Below the pieces are notes generated by a model. It was not told the DNA's origin, made no database searches, and was given only the letters and a program-made list of their open reading frames with translations. This document shows, piece after piece, positions 13,351-23,758 of a stretch of 64,000 bases of DNA. Every line of letters begins with the position of its first letter. Within the stretch, counting starts at the first letter, position 1. The translations under genes and the position numbers were made by a program. The stretch lies in contig JANYKT010000019.1 of the NCBI GenBank assembly GCA_025358085.1, positions 1-64,000 on the forward strand, in the 5' to 3' direction. This DNA is from Deltaproteobacteria bacterium (GTDB lineage: Bacteria; Myxococcota; Myxococcia; Myxococcales; 40CM-4-68-19).

Positions 13351-14286
13351 GTGGAGCATCACCAGGTCGTCATCATTGGAAGCGGGCCCGCTGGATACAC
13401 CGCAGCGATTTATGCCGCGCGCGCGAACCTCAAGCCCGTGATCTTCACCGGTCTGCAGCCGGGTGGTCAGCTGATGATCACCACCGACGTCGAGAACTAC
13501 CCGGGCTTTCCCAAGGGCGTGCTCGGGCCGGAGATGATGGAACTCTTCCGAGCGCAGGCCGAGCGCTTCGGCACGCAGATGATCGACGGACTGGTCGAAA
13601 AGGTCGATCTCTCGAAGCGGCCGTTCCACGTCACTGGCGAAGGCAAGGAGATGCTCGCCGATACGCTCATCATCGCCACCGGCGCGACGGCCAAGTGGCT
13701 GGACATCCCCAGCGAGAAAAAGCTCTCCGGCCATGGCGTCTCCGCCTGCGCCACTTGCGACGGGTTCTTCTTCAAGAACAAGGAAGTCGGGGTGGTGGGC
13801 GGCGGCGATACCGCGATGGAGGAGGCGACCTTCCTCACCAAGATGTGCGCGAAAGTGACGATCATCCATCGCCGCGAGACCTTCCGCGCGTCGCAGGTGA
13901 TGATTGAGCGCGCGCGCAAGAATCCGAAGATCGCCTGGGCGTTGAATCAAGGGGTGGTGGAAGTGCTGGGGGAGAAAGCTTCAGGCGTGCGGGGCGTGGT
14001 CACGATCGACACGGTGACCGGTGAGAAGCGCGAGCTGCCAATGGGCGGGCTCTTCATCGCCATCGGACACTCGCCCAACACCAACCTCTTCCAGGGGCAG
14101 CTGGAGATGGACGAGGTCGGCTACTTGAAGGTGGTGCCCGGGACCTCGCGGACCAACGTTGCTGGAGTGTTTGCGTCGGGCGATGCGGCCGACCCGACGT
14201 ACCGGCAGGCCGTGACTGCCGCGGGCACTGGCTGCATGGCGGCCATCGACGCGGAGCGGTTCCTCAGCTCCGGCGGCCAACACTGA
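13351..14286 (+). CDS. trxB: Thioredoxin-disulfide reductase
   Basis: VVIIGSGPAGYTAAIYAARANLKPVIFTG, CATCDGFFFKNKEVGVVGGGDTAMEEA, VAGVFASGDAADPTYRQAVTAAGTGCMAAIDAE. Confidence 0.97.
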   Translation: MEHHQVVIIGSGPAGYTAAIYAARANLKPVIFTGLQPGGQLMITTDVENYPGFPKGVLGPEMMELFRAQAERFGTQMIDGLVEKVDLSKRPFHVTGEGKEMLADTLIIATGATAKWLDIPSEKKLSGHGVSACATCDGFFFKNKEVGVVGGGDTAMEEATFLTKMCAKVTIIHRRETFRASQVMIERARKNPKIAWALNQGVVEVLGEKASGVRGVVTIDTVTGEKRELPMGGLFIAIGHSPNTNLFQGQLEMDEVGYLKVVPGTSRTNVAGVFASGDAADPTYRQAVTAAGTGCMAAIDAERFLSSGGQH

Positions 14287-14287
14287 T

Positions 14288-14797
14288 CTAGCGCGGCATT
14301 TTGCGGCTGCCGCGCGCCGGCGTGGTGGCTGGCTGTGCACTGCTACGGGCTGCTTCGTCGCCCCGATCCCAGGTGCCACTCCGGCCGCCACTCTTGTGCA
14401 CCAACCGCAGCGAAACCAGCTCCATGCCGCGGTCGTAGCGCTTCATCATGTCGTAGACGGTCAGCGCGGCCGCGCAGGCCGCAGTCATCGCTTCCATCTC
14501 GACGCCGGTGCGGTCGATCGCGTGCACCCGTGCCTCGACCCGCACCACTCCCGCCACCTCGTCGGCCGCGACCTCGACGTCGGCGCCCGAGATCAACACC
14601 GGGTGGCAGAGGGGCAGCAGATCCGGTGTGCGCTTTGCCGCCATGATGCCCGCGAGCCGCGCTGCCGCGAGCGCGTCGCCTTTCTCGAGCCTTCCTTCGT
14701 TCAGCAGCTTGAGCGCTTCCTTCGAACAGCGCAGCTCGGCACGGGCTACTGCCACCCGCGACGTCCTCTCTTTGTCGGCGACGTCGATCATCTTCAT
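14288..14797 (-). CDS. moaC: Cyclic pyranopterin monophosphate synthase MoaC
   Basis: GDALAAARLAGIMAAKRTPDLLPLCHPVLIS...TGVEMEAMTAACAAALTVYDMMK. Confidence 0.95.
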   Translation of the reverse strand: MKMIDVADKERTSRVAVARAELRCSKEALKLLNEGRLEKGDALAAARLAGIMAAKRTPDLLPLCHPVLISGADVEVAADEVAGVVRVEARVHAIDRTGVEMEAMTAACAAALTVYDMMKRYDRGMELVSLRLVHKSGGRSGTWDRGDEAARSSAQPATTPARGSRKMPR

Positions 14798-14809
14798 GGA
14801 TTTGATCCC

Positions 14810-16093
14810 TCAGAGCCCGCGATCGCGGAGCTGCTCGTCATCCTCGCCATTGAGATGTCCAACCTCGTGCATCAGGGTATCGCGGACCTCGCGACGAAGC
14901 TCTTCGTCATTGTGCGCCGCGCGGGCGAGGTTGCGCCGGTAGAGCAGGATGGCGGGCTTGACGCCCTCCGCCGCACCTTCAGCCGGAGGACGGAAGAGTC
15001 CCAGGATTCCGGGCGACAGCGGCGGGTCGGTCGCGACCAGATCGGAGACCTCGGGCAGGTCTTCGACCTGGAACTGGCTGCGCGCAAGGCCCGTGCGGAT
15101 GTCGGGGGGCAGCTTGGCGATCTCTTCCTGCACGACCTTGCCGAAGAAGGAGCTAGAAGCCTGAGCGGTCGGTTTGAAGGCTTCGGAATCCAGGGATTGA
15201 GCGCGCGCGAAGTGCGCTGCGGCGGCGACGTCATCTTCCGCCCGCTCGGCGATCAAGCCCAGATAGTGCTCGGCCCACGCGTCGGGTTCTTCGGCGGCCA
15301 AGCGGGACAGCTCCGCGCGCGACTGGTCGAAGTGACAGAGTTCAAAGAGGGCGACGCCCTTCTCGCGGCGGGCTTCGCGGTCGGACGGGTCGAGCTCGAC
15401 GGAGCGACTGGAGGCAGCGAGCGCCTCGGCGGGACGTCCGAGGTCGTCGAGCGCCATGGCCTGGAGCAGGAATAGCTCCTTCTGCAGCGCGTGGTCCTTG
15501 CCCTTCATGGCTCGCGGGAGAGCGCGGTGGACGTAAGCGAGGGCGAGTTCCAGATCATCGCGGCTGCCGAGCCTGCGGACATACAGGTCGGCGACCGAGC
15601 GGAGCACTTCGGGGTCATCAGGATCGAGCGCGAGCGCGCGGGCGTAAGCTGTGCGCGCTTCTTCGATGTGGCCGAGCTCCGAGAGGGCGGCTCCGCGGAA
15701 GTGGTGCGCGGCGACACTCTGGCCGTCCACGCGGGAAGCCTCGCGCGCGCACTCCAACGCGTCCTCGTAGCGGCCCTTGTCGAAGTCCCGTCCGGCCTGA
15801 TCCAGCAGATCCGGCAGCGGGGGGTCGCGGCCATTGGCGGTCTCCAGACAAGGCGAAGCCGGAGGGGCGGGCTCGTGGGTGGCCTCCCGCGGGGCATTGC
15901 TCGCGTCGAGCTGCTTTGCCTTCATGGCTGCGGCCACCAAGGGTGACGGCGGCGCAACCGATGACTTGGCGATGGGCAGTGCGGAGGGGGCCGCCTCGCG
16001 ACGCGTGCAGGAGGCGACCGTGACCGCGCTTGCGGCAGCGAGGAGAATCAGGGGAAGGTGGCGGAGTGTGTTGGTCATCGCTGCCATGGTCAA
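14810..16093 (-). CDS. Lipoprotein with TPR repeats and a C-terminal zincin-like metallopeptidase domain
   Basis: Lipobox-like VTVASC; repeated TPR helices; C-terminal RDTLMHEVGHLNGEDDEQL (HExxH as in Zincin_1/DUF1025). Confidence 0.75.
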   Translation of the reverse strand: MTMAAMTNTLRHLPLILLAAASAVTVASCTRREAAPSALPIAKSSVAPPSPLVAAAMKAKQLDASNAPREATHEPAPPASPCLETANGRDPPLPDLLDQAGRDFDKGRYEDALECAREASRVDGQSVAAHHFRGAALSELGHIEEARTAYARALALDPDDPEVLRSVADLYVRRLGSRDDLELALAYVHRALPRAMKGKDHALQKELFLLQAMALDDLGRPAEALAASSRSVELDPSDREARREKGVALFELCHFDQSRAELSRLAAEEPDAWAEHYLGLIAERAEDDVAAAAHFARAQSLDSEAFKPTAQASSSFFGKVVQEEIAKLPPDIRTGLARSQFQVEDLPEVSDLVATDPPLSPGILGLFRPPAEGAAEGVKPAILLYRRNLARAAHNDEELRREVRDTLMHEVGHLNGEDDEQLRDRGL

Positions 16094-16499
16094 CAGGCGG
16101 AGTCAGGCCCCGCCTTCCCGGAAAGCGAGCGAATCTGCGTAAACTACACCGTAACACAAGGGGGAGCGAGGCACCTTGCCCCCGCTCTCCAGTCTGACTG
16201 ATTTTCGACCGAGCGCCAATTTGCTGGCGAAGGACCCGGGCGGGGACCAAGCGCCGACGCCGTGAGAGGCGCAGCGACGCCGCGATGCCGGCGATCGTGG
16301 CCCGAGGAAAGCAGGCCGCCCGGCGCGCCGCCCTTGCCGACGCGGTTGAAGTTGGCGTGGCCGCGTGGGTTCAGGGCTCCAGGCCCTTGTTGTTGTTCCT
16401 CCGTTCAGGTCTTTTGTCGCTCCCTCCAGGACAAAGCCGGGGCCCGCCTTCTTCCCAAATATGTAGAGAACCTCAAGGAAGGAAGAACAATGAGGTGCC

Positions 16500-17261
16500 T
16501 CAGCTCTGCCCGAGAAAGGCGAGCGGACCCTCGTACAGGGCGCGATGAATGAGCTCCGTGGAGAGCCCCGCCCGGCGCAGGGCTTCGGCGGCGCGCGGAA
16601 GAGCCAGCAGGTCGCTTGCGCCTTCGCCGATGTCGCCCGTCAACACGATCCGCTCAGCGCCGTGCTTCGACAGCAGGGTGGCAGCCATGGTGGGCCCGAG
16701 CGCTTCCGGCTGCATGCTGAAGCCGGACCAGTGACCACACGCGTGAACGACCGCGAAGGTCTCAGCGATGACGTGATCAACCAGCACCTGGTCCGGCGAA
16801 AGTCGCGACTCGCGCACGATCGACAGCAGCCGCCTGGTGCGCGACACCTTCTCGGTTGCCGGCGTGCGCAGCAGCACGGGGCGTCGTAAATCGACCGCAA
16901 GCTGCAGCTGCCGGGCGAGGATCTCCTCCTCGCGCGCTCCGCCTTCTTGCAGCCCCAGCTCGCCGAGGGCGACCACGCGCGGATCATCGAAATAATGTGG
17001 CAGCCGAGTCAGCAAGTCGTCGACGCCGTGCCAGGGGATGCTCGACGGATGGACGCCGAGCGCCACGAGCGGCCGGATGCCCGCAGCCTGGAGGCGCCGC
17101 GTCTGCACGGTCACCAAATCGTCCCAGTGCTTGTGCAGGTCGCCCGCGCTCCCGGAGCAGGTGACCGCCGCCTTCAGCCCGAAAAAGGCCAGGGTCTCCA
17201 GGTCCGCGAGGCCGAGGCCTTCTGCGTGGAGATGCAGGTCCACGAACGGCGGGGGGTCCAT
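16500..17261 (-). CDS. TatD-family metal-dependent hydrolase
   Basis: FVDLHLHAEGLG (HxH), ALGVHP, VALGELGLQ, VDHV, VLTGDIGEG. Confidence 0.8.
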   Translation of the reverse strand: MDPPPFVDLHLHAEGLGLADLETLAFFGLKAAVTCSGSAGDLHKHWDDLVTVQTRRLQAAGIRPLVALGVHPSSIPWHGVDDLLTRLPHYFDDPRVVALGELGLQEGGAREEEILARQLQLAVDLRRPVLLRTPATEKVSRTRRLLSIVRESRLSPDQVLVDHVIAETFAVVHACGHWSGFSMQPEALGPTMAATLLSKHGAERIVLTGDIGEGASDLLALPRAAEALRRAGLSTELIHRALYEGPLAFLGQS

Positions 17262-17383
17262 TTTGAAACGCTAACATGCGGCATGGGGCTCGCATGCTCG
17301 CTTGACGATGTCACTAACGGTACCTACCAAGAGCAAACGTAAAGCGCGCCGCAGCGTCGTCGGCCGCTCGAAAGGGTTCGGAA

Positions 17384-18817
17384 ATGGATAAGTCGGCAAG
17401 ACCTCTCGCGGCCGTGATTCTCGCTGCAGGCAAGGGCACGCGGATGAAGTCCGAGCGAGCGAAGGTGCTTCACGAGGTATGCGGCCGCCCTCTTGCCTTC
17501 TACCCCGTGCGCGCGGCTCTCTCTTTGGACTGTTCGCCCGCCGTGGTGGTCGTCGGCCACCAGGCTGCGGAGGTGGAGCGGGAGCTGGAAGCGCTGTTCG
17601 GTACGCAGCTGCGCTTCGCCGAGCAGAAGGAGCAGCTGGGCACGGGCCATGCGGTCCTCTGCGCGAAGGCCGCGCTCAAAGGGTTTGCCGACACGGGCAG
17701 CATCCTCATCCTGGCGGGAGACGTACCGCTCCTGAAGACCGAAACGCTGCAGCTGCTGGTCCAGGCCAAGGCGCGCACCGGGGCGGAACTGGCGCTGCTG
17801 ACCATCCGGCCGGAGAGCCCCACGGGCTATGGCCGCATCGTGCGCGATTCGCGCGGCGAGGTGCAGCGCATCGTCGAAGAGAAGGACGCGAGCGCGAGCG
17901 AGAAGCAGATCGGCGAAGTGAACGCGAGCATCTATCTCGCGGACGCGGGCTTCCTCTGGAAAGCGCTTGCGGCGGTCACCCGCTCGAACGCGCAGGGAGA
18001 GTTCTATCTGACCGACATCGTGGGCGCGGCTGCGGAGGAGGCCCGCGCGGGCAATGGAGCGGCGCCGGTAGCGGTCGAAGCCGACGAAAACGAAGTGTCG
18101 GGTGTCAACGACAAGGCGCAGCTCGCCTGGAGTTCTGCGCAGCTGCGCGAGCGGCAGAACGCCCGGCTCATGCGCGACGGCGTGGTGATGATTGACCCGC
18201 AGGTCACCTATGTTGACGAGGGTGTCGAGGTGGGCGGCGATACCGTGCTGGAGCCGATGGTCTCGCTGCGCGGCAAGACCCGCGTGGGCCGCGGTGTCGA
18301 GATCGGCCAGGGCTGTGTGGTCGTGGACAGCGAGATCGCGGATGGCGCAAAGCTGCTTCCTTACAGCCACGTCGAGGGGGCCGAGGTTGGACCCTTGGCG
18401 ATCGTGGGACCGTTTGCACGCTTGCGTCCTGGTGCACAGCTTGCAGAGCGAGCGCACGTAGGAAACTTCGTGGAACTCAAGAAGACGTTCCTTGGAAAAG
18501 GAAGCAAGGCAAACCACCTTGCCTATCTGGGGGACGCGGTGATTGGAGAGGGCTGCAACATCGGCGCAGGCACCATCACCTGCAACTACGACGGGGTGAA
18601 CAAGCACACGACCACCATCGAAGACGGAGCCTTCATTGGCTCCGACTCGCAGCTGGTGGCGCCGCTGACCATCGGGCGCGGCGCCTACGTCGGCACCGGG
18701 ACGACCGTGCGGGAAGACGTCCCCGCAGGGAGTCTCGCGGTGAGCGCCGGGAAGCAGCGAAACATCGAAGGCTGGGTCGAAAAGAAGGCGCCGAAGAAGA
18801 AGGCGTCGAAAGCTTAG
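17384..18817 (+). CDS. glmU: Bifunctional GlcNAc-1-P uridyltransferase / glucosamine-1-P acetyltransferase
   Basis: AAVILAAGKGTRMKSERAKVLHEVCGRPL; hexapeptide repeats; NHLAYLGDAVIGEGCNIGAGTITCNYDGVNKHTT. Confidence 0.97.
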   Translation: MDKSARPLAAVILAAGKGTRMKSERAKVLHEVCGRPLAFYPVRAALSLDCSPAVVVVGHQAAEVERELEALFGTQLRFAEQKEQLGTGHAVLCAKAALKGFADTGSILILAGDVPLLKTETLQLLVQAKARTGAELALLTIRPESPTGYGRIVRDSRGEVQRIVEEKDASASEKQIGEVNASIYLADAGFLWKALAAVTRSNAQGEFYLTDIVGAAAEEARAGNGAAPVAVEADENEVSGVNDKAQLAWSSAQLRERQNARLMRDGVVMIDPQVTYVDEGVEVGGDTVLEPMVSLRGKTRVGRGVEIGQGCVVVDSEIADGAKLLPYSHVEGAEVGPLAIVGPFARLRPGAQLAERAHVGNFVELKKTFLGKGSKANHLAYLGDAVIGEGCNIGAGTITCNYDGVNKHTTTIEDGAFIGSDSQLVAPLTIGRGAYVGTGTTVREDVPAGSLAVSAGKQRNIEGWVEKKAPKKKASKA

Positions 18818-18864
18818 GCAGGTCGCGCAGTCCCGGATTGTTCAAGCATCAAGGAGAATCAAAC

Positions 18865-20712
<1,848 letters not shown>

Positions 20713-20720
20713 CCGGATCT

Positions 20721-20755
20721 CGCCTTCGCGGGCGGCTGTCAAAACCGCGAAGGCG
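20721..20755 (+). terminator. Candidate hairpin between glmS and ugd (no U-tract)
   Basis: CGCCTTCGCGG-gcggctgtcaaaa-CCGCGAAGGCG, perfect 11-bp inverted repeat 8 bp after the glmS stop. Confidence 0.45.
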
Positions 20756-20842
20756 CGAAGGCGCCGGCCGAGGCTGGGCGACCGTTGCGGCTCGCGGGGC
20801 GCGCGGGTAAGGTCCGCGGCCTTCATTTTCCGGGAGCAGTCA

Positions 20843-22150
20843 ATGCGCATCGCAGTCATTGGAACCGGGTACGTCGGACTCGTCGCGGGCACCTGCTTTG
20901 CGGACTCGGGACACACGGTGGTCTGCGTCGATGTCGATGCAGCCAAGGTGGCCCAGCTCAAGGCCGGAAAGACGCCAATCTACGAGCCCGGGCTTACGGA
21001 GCTGCTGGCAAAAAATCTCAAAGCCGAGCGCCTCTTCTTCACCACCGAGCTGAAAGCCACCGTGCGCGCGAGCGACGTGGTCTTCATTGCCGTCGGCACG
21101 CCGATGGGCGAGGACGGCAACGCCGACCTGCGCGTGGCGCTCAAGGTCGCGCACGAGATCGCCGAGGCCGCCGAGCGCTACACGGTCATCGTCAACAAGA
21201 GCACCGTGCCGGTGGGCACCGCGACGCGCATGCAGGCAGAGATCGCCGCGCGCACGCAAGTCGAGATCGACGTGGTCTCCAACCCGGAGTTCCTCAAGGA
21301 GGGCGCGGCCATCGACGACTTCCAGCGGCCCGACCGCATCGTCATCGGCGCGCCCAGCGAGCGCGCGCGCGAAATCGTCGCCGAGCTCTACGCGCCGTTC
21401 GTGCGCACCGAGAGCCCCATCTACTTCATGGACCCGCGCTCGGCCGAGCTGACCAAGTACGCCGCCAACGCCATGCTCGCGACGCGCATCAGCTTCATGA
21501 ATGAGGTCGCCATGCTCTGCGAGCGCGTCGGCGCCGACGTCGACTCGGTCCGCAAGGCGATGGGCTCCGACCGCCGCATCGGCCAATCGTTCCTCTTCCC
21601 GGGCGCGGGCTACGGCGGGTCCTGCTTCCCCAAGGACGTCAAGGCGCTCGTCGCCACCGCGCGCAATCACGGGCTCGATTTCGCGCTGCTCGCGGCCGTG
21701 GACGCGGTCAACGATCGGCAGAAGCGATTGCTCGCCCAGAAGGCGCGGGCGCACTTCGGGGCCGGCGGACTACGGGGCAAAAAAGTCGCCGTCTGGGGCC
21801 TCGCCTTCAAGCCCAAGACCGACGACGTGCGAGCGGCGCCCGCGCTGGCGCTCTGCGAGGAGCTGATTGCCGATGGCGCCCTGGTCACCGTGCACGACCC
21901 GGTGGCCATGGACACCTCCCGCGCGCAGCTGGGCGATCGGGTCACCTATGCGGGCAACCCCTACGCCGCGTGCGACGGCGCCGAGGCGCTCTTCCTGATG
22001 ACCGAGTGGAACGAGTTCCGGCAGCCCGACTTCGCGCGCATCCACAAAGCCATGAAGCAGCCGGTGGTGTTCGACGGCCGCAACATCTGGAACGCAGCGC
22101 GGCTGCGGGCCCAGGGCTTCAGCTACTTCGGAGTCGGCCGCGGGGCCTGA
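20843..22150 (+). CDS. ugd: UDP-glucose/GDP-mannose 6-dehydrogenase
   Basis: MRIAVIGTGYVGLVAGTCFADSGHTVVCVDVD; GAGYGGSCFPKDVKAL; GLAFKPKTDDVRAAPAL. Confidence 0.95.
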   Translation: MRIAVIGTGYVGLVAGTCFADSGHTVVCVDVDAAKVAQLKAGKTPIYEPGLTELLAKNLKAERLFFTTELKATVRASDVVFIAVGTPMGEDGNADLRVALKVAHEIAEAAERYTVIVNKSTVPVGTATRMQAEIAARTQVEIDVVSNPEFLKEGAAIDDFQRPDRIVIGAPSERAREIVAELYAPFVRTESPIYFMDPRSAELTKYAANAMLATRISFMNEVAMLCERVGADVDSVRKAMGSDRRIGQSFLFPGAGYGGSCFPKDVKALVATARNHGLDFALLAAVDAVNDRQKRLLAQKARAHFGAGGLRGKKVAVWGLAFKPKTDDVRAAPALALCEELIADGALVTVHDPVAMDTSRAQLGDRVTYAGNPYAACDGAEALFLMTEWNEFRQPDFARIHKAMKQPVVFDGRNIWNAARLRAQGFSYFGVGRGA

Positions 22151-22848
22151 ACGGGTGCGGCTGCCTCTGCCGGGCCTTGGACGATGGAGGGCGGAAGGAG
22201 CGGCTGCAGCAGCGACTCCATCTCGCGCCAGAGGCGCGGCAGATCGCTCGCGAGATCGTGGCCGTCGTCCAGTTCGACCAGCCGCGCGCGGCCCTGCATC
22301 AGCGCGGTGAACTCGCGGGCGAGCTGCGGCTCGACCACCTCGTCGCGCGAGCCCTGCAGCACCAGCGTGGGCGCCTGCGGAAGCGGGAACGGCTGGTGCT
22401 GCAAAGCATCGTCGAGGAAGGCGATACCCAAGCGCTCTTTTCTATTGGTCGCGTAGTGTTCGAATTCGAAGCTCTTCTCCTTCCGCCAGCGTGCGAGGTC
22501 TTCGGGTTTCATGCCCGCGCTCCACCGCTCGCCGAGCCCGAAAGCGGGCGCGAGCAGCACCAGCGCGGCCGTGCGGTCCCGACGGGTTGCAGCCCAGGTG
22601 GCTGCGGTGAAGCCGCCCAGGGACGAGCCGAACAGCACCACCATTCCCTCGCCCTGCGCGAGCTCGTCCACCTTCGACAGCATGCGGGTGACCGTCAGGT
22701 CGAAGAAGGCGGGCAGGTTGAGATCAGGGATGACGAGGTGCACGCCGCGCTCCTCGAGCCGGTCGCGCAAATAGAGGCCCTTGCGGGATTGCGGGCCGCT
22801 GGCGAAGCCGTGCAGCCAGATGAAGCGGGTCTGTGTAGCAGCGTTCAT
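22123..22848 (-). CDS. YqiA/YcfP-like alpha/beta-fold hydrolase
   Basis: FIWLHGFASGPQSRKGLYLRDRL, VVLFGSSLGGFTAATWA (GxSxG), VLQGSRDEVV; 3' end overlaps ugd by 28 bp (convergent). Confidence 0.82.
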   Translation of the reverse strand: MNAATQTRFIWLHGFASGPQSRKGLYLRDRLEERGVHLVIPDLNLPAFFDLTVTRMLSKVDELAQGEGMVVLFGSSLGGFTAATWAATRRDRTAALVLLAPAFGLGERWSAGMKPEDLARWRKEKSFEFEHYATNRKERLGIAFLDDALQHQPFPLPQAPTLVLQGSRDEVVEPQLAREFTALMQGRARLVELDDGHDLASDLPRLWREMESLLQPLLPPSIVQGPAEAAAPVQAPRPTPK

Positions 22849-22898
22849 GACCGCATTTTGCAAGCGTGGCGGCAACTTGTCGTGCTAGATCGCGCGCG

Positions 22899-23240
22899 AT
22901 GATTCGCTCGATGCCCGTGCGCCGGCCCGTCCAAACGTTGCGGCTACTCGCCTCCGTGCTCAGTTTCGTGCTTGCGGCTGGATGCGGGGACGCCTGTTTG
23001 AGCCTCGCAAACCAGGTCTGCGGTTGTCTGCCGGATGACGGGACCAGAGCGGGATGCTCGGCGCGGGCAAAGGCGCAGGAGGCGAACTTCAAGGTGCGGT
23101 CGCAAGATCAGGTCTTCTGCCAGAAGCAGCTCGACAGCCGCGCCTGCGACTGCAGCAAGTTGCAAACGGCGGAGGGCAAGCTGGGCTGTGGACTTTCATA
23201 CAGCCCCGCTGTCGCTGCTCCGGACGGAGACCAGCGCTAG
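22899..23240 (+). CDS. Cys-rich lipoprotein immediately upstream of the Sec-peroxiredoxin
   Basis: ATG at 22899; signal/lipobox-like LLASVLSFVLAAGC; 8 further Cys in about 80 aa; stop TAG (23238-23240) abuts ATG at 23241. Confidence 0.7.
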   Translation: MIRSMPVRRPVQTLRLLASVLSFVLAAGCGDACLSLANQVCGCLPDDGTRAGCSARAKAQEANFKVRSQDQVFCQKQLDSRACDCSKLQTAEGKLGCGLSYSPAVAAPDGDQR

Positions 23241-23699
23241 ATGCGGGCAAATTCCATGTTTCTCGATGCCGGATCTCTCTTCCCCGCGCTGCGCGTGCAG
23301 ACGGTGGGCGGAGCTTTGCTCTCGCTGCCCGTCGACCTTGCGCACGAGTGGACCGTGGTGCTCCTCAATCGCGGACATTGGTGAAGCGTCTGCCGGCAGC
23401 AGTTGGCTGCCTTCCAGATCGCCCTGCCCAAGCTCGAGGCGGAAGGGATCGGCGTGGTCTCGGTTTCGGCCGATTCGCAAGCGGACGCCGAGCAGGAGGC
23501 TCTCGAGCTGAAGCTGACTTTCCCGCTGGGCTACGGCCTCGACGCGCTGCAGACGGCCGCCGCGGTGGGAGCCTTTCACGGCGAGGCCGCACCGCCCAGG
23601 AATCGCTTCATCCAGGCTACCGGGTTTGTGCTGAACGCGCAGCACAAGGTGGTGAACGCTGTCTACAGCTCCGGCGCGTACGGCCGCCTCACCTGGTAG
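23241..23699 (+). CDS. Putative selenocysteine-containing peroxiredoxin/redoxin (AhpC/TSA-type); in-frame TGA at 23382-23384 read as Sec
   Basis: Continuous frame: MRANSMFLDAGSLFPALRVQTVGGALLSLPVDLAHEWTVVLLNRGHW-[TGA]-SVCRQQLAAFQIALPKLEAEGIGVVSVSADSQADAEQEALELKLTFPLGYGLDALQTAAAVGAFHGEAAPPRNRFIQATGFVLNAQHKVVNAVYSSGAYGRLTW, stop TAG. TGA occupies the peroxidatic Cys position of the RGxWCxxCRxQL motif. Confidence 0.8.
23389..23418 (+). promoter_or_regulatory. Candidate bacterial SECIS (bSECIS) stem-loop
   Basis: UCUG-cc-GGCAGC-(AGUUG)-GCUGCC-uuc-CAGA directly downstream of the TGA; apical loop begins 17 nt after the TGA with G as second loop base. Confidence 0.65.
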
Positions 23700-23758
23700 G
23701 AGGTCCTCAGTCTGGTGGGGTATCTGAAGGCGGCCCGTGCCCCAGCCGCCGCGCCGAA

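Noticed and set aside
17302-17330. TTGACG-17 nt-TACCAA as a sigma-70 promoter for glmU
   Set aside because: -10 match is only 3/6; not enough without TSS data.
23403-23699. Short stand-alone ORF starting TTG 23403 as the real gene, with the upstream part non-coding
   Set aside because: The upstream in-frame segment 23241-23381 also shows family similarity (WTVVLLNRGHW) with its own ATG abutting the previous stop. Starting at 23403 would remove the active site.
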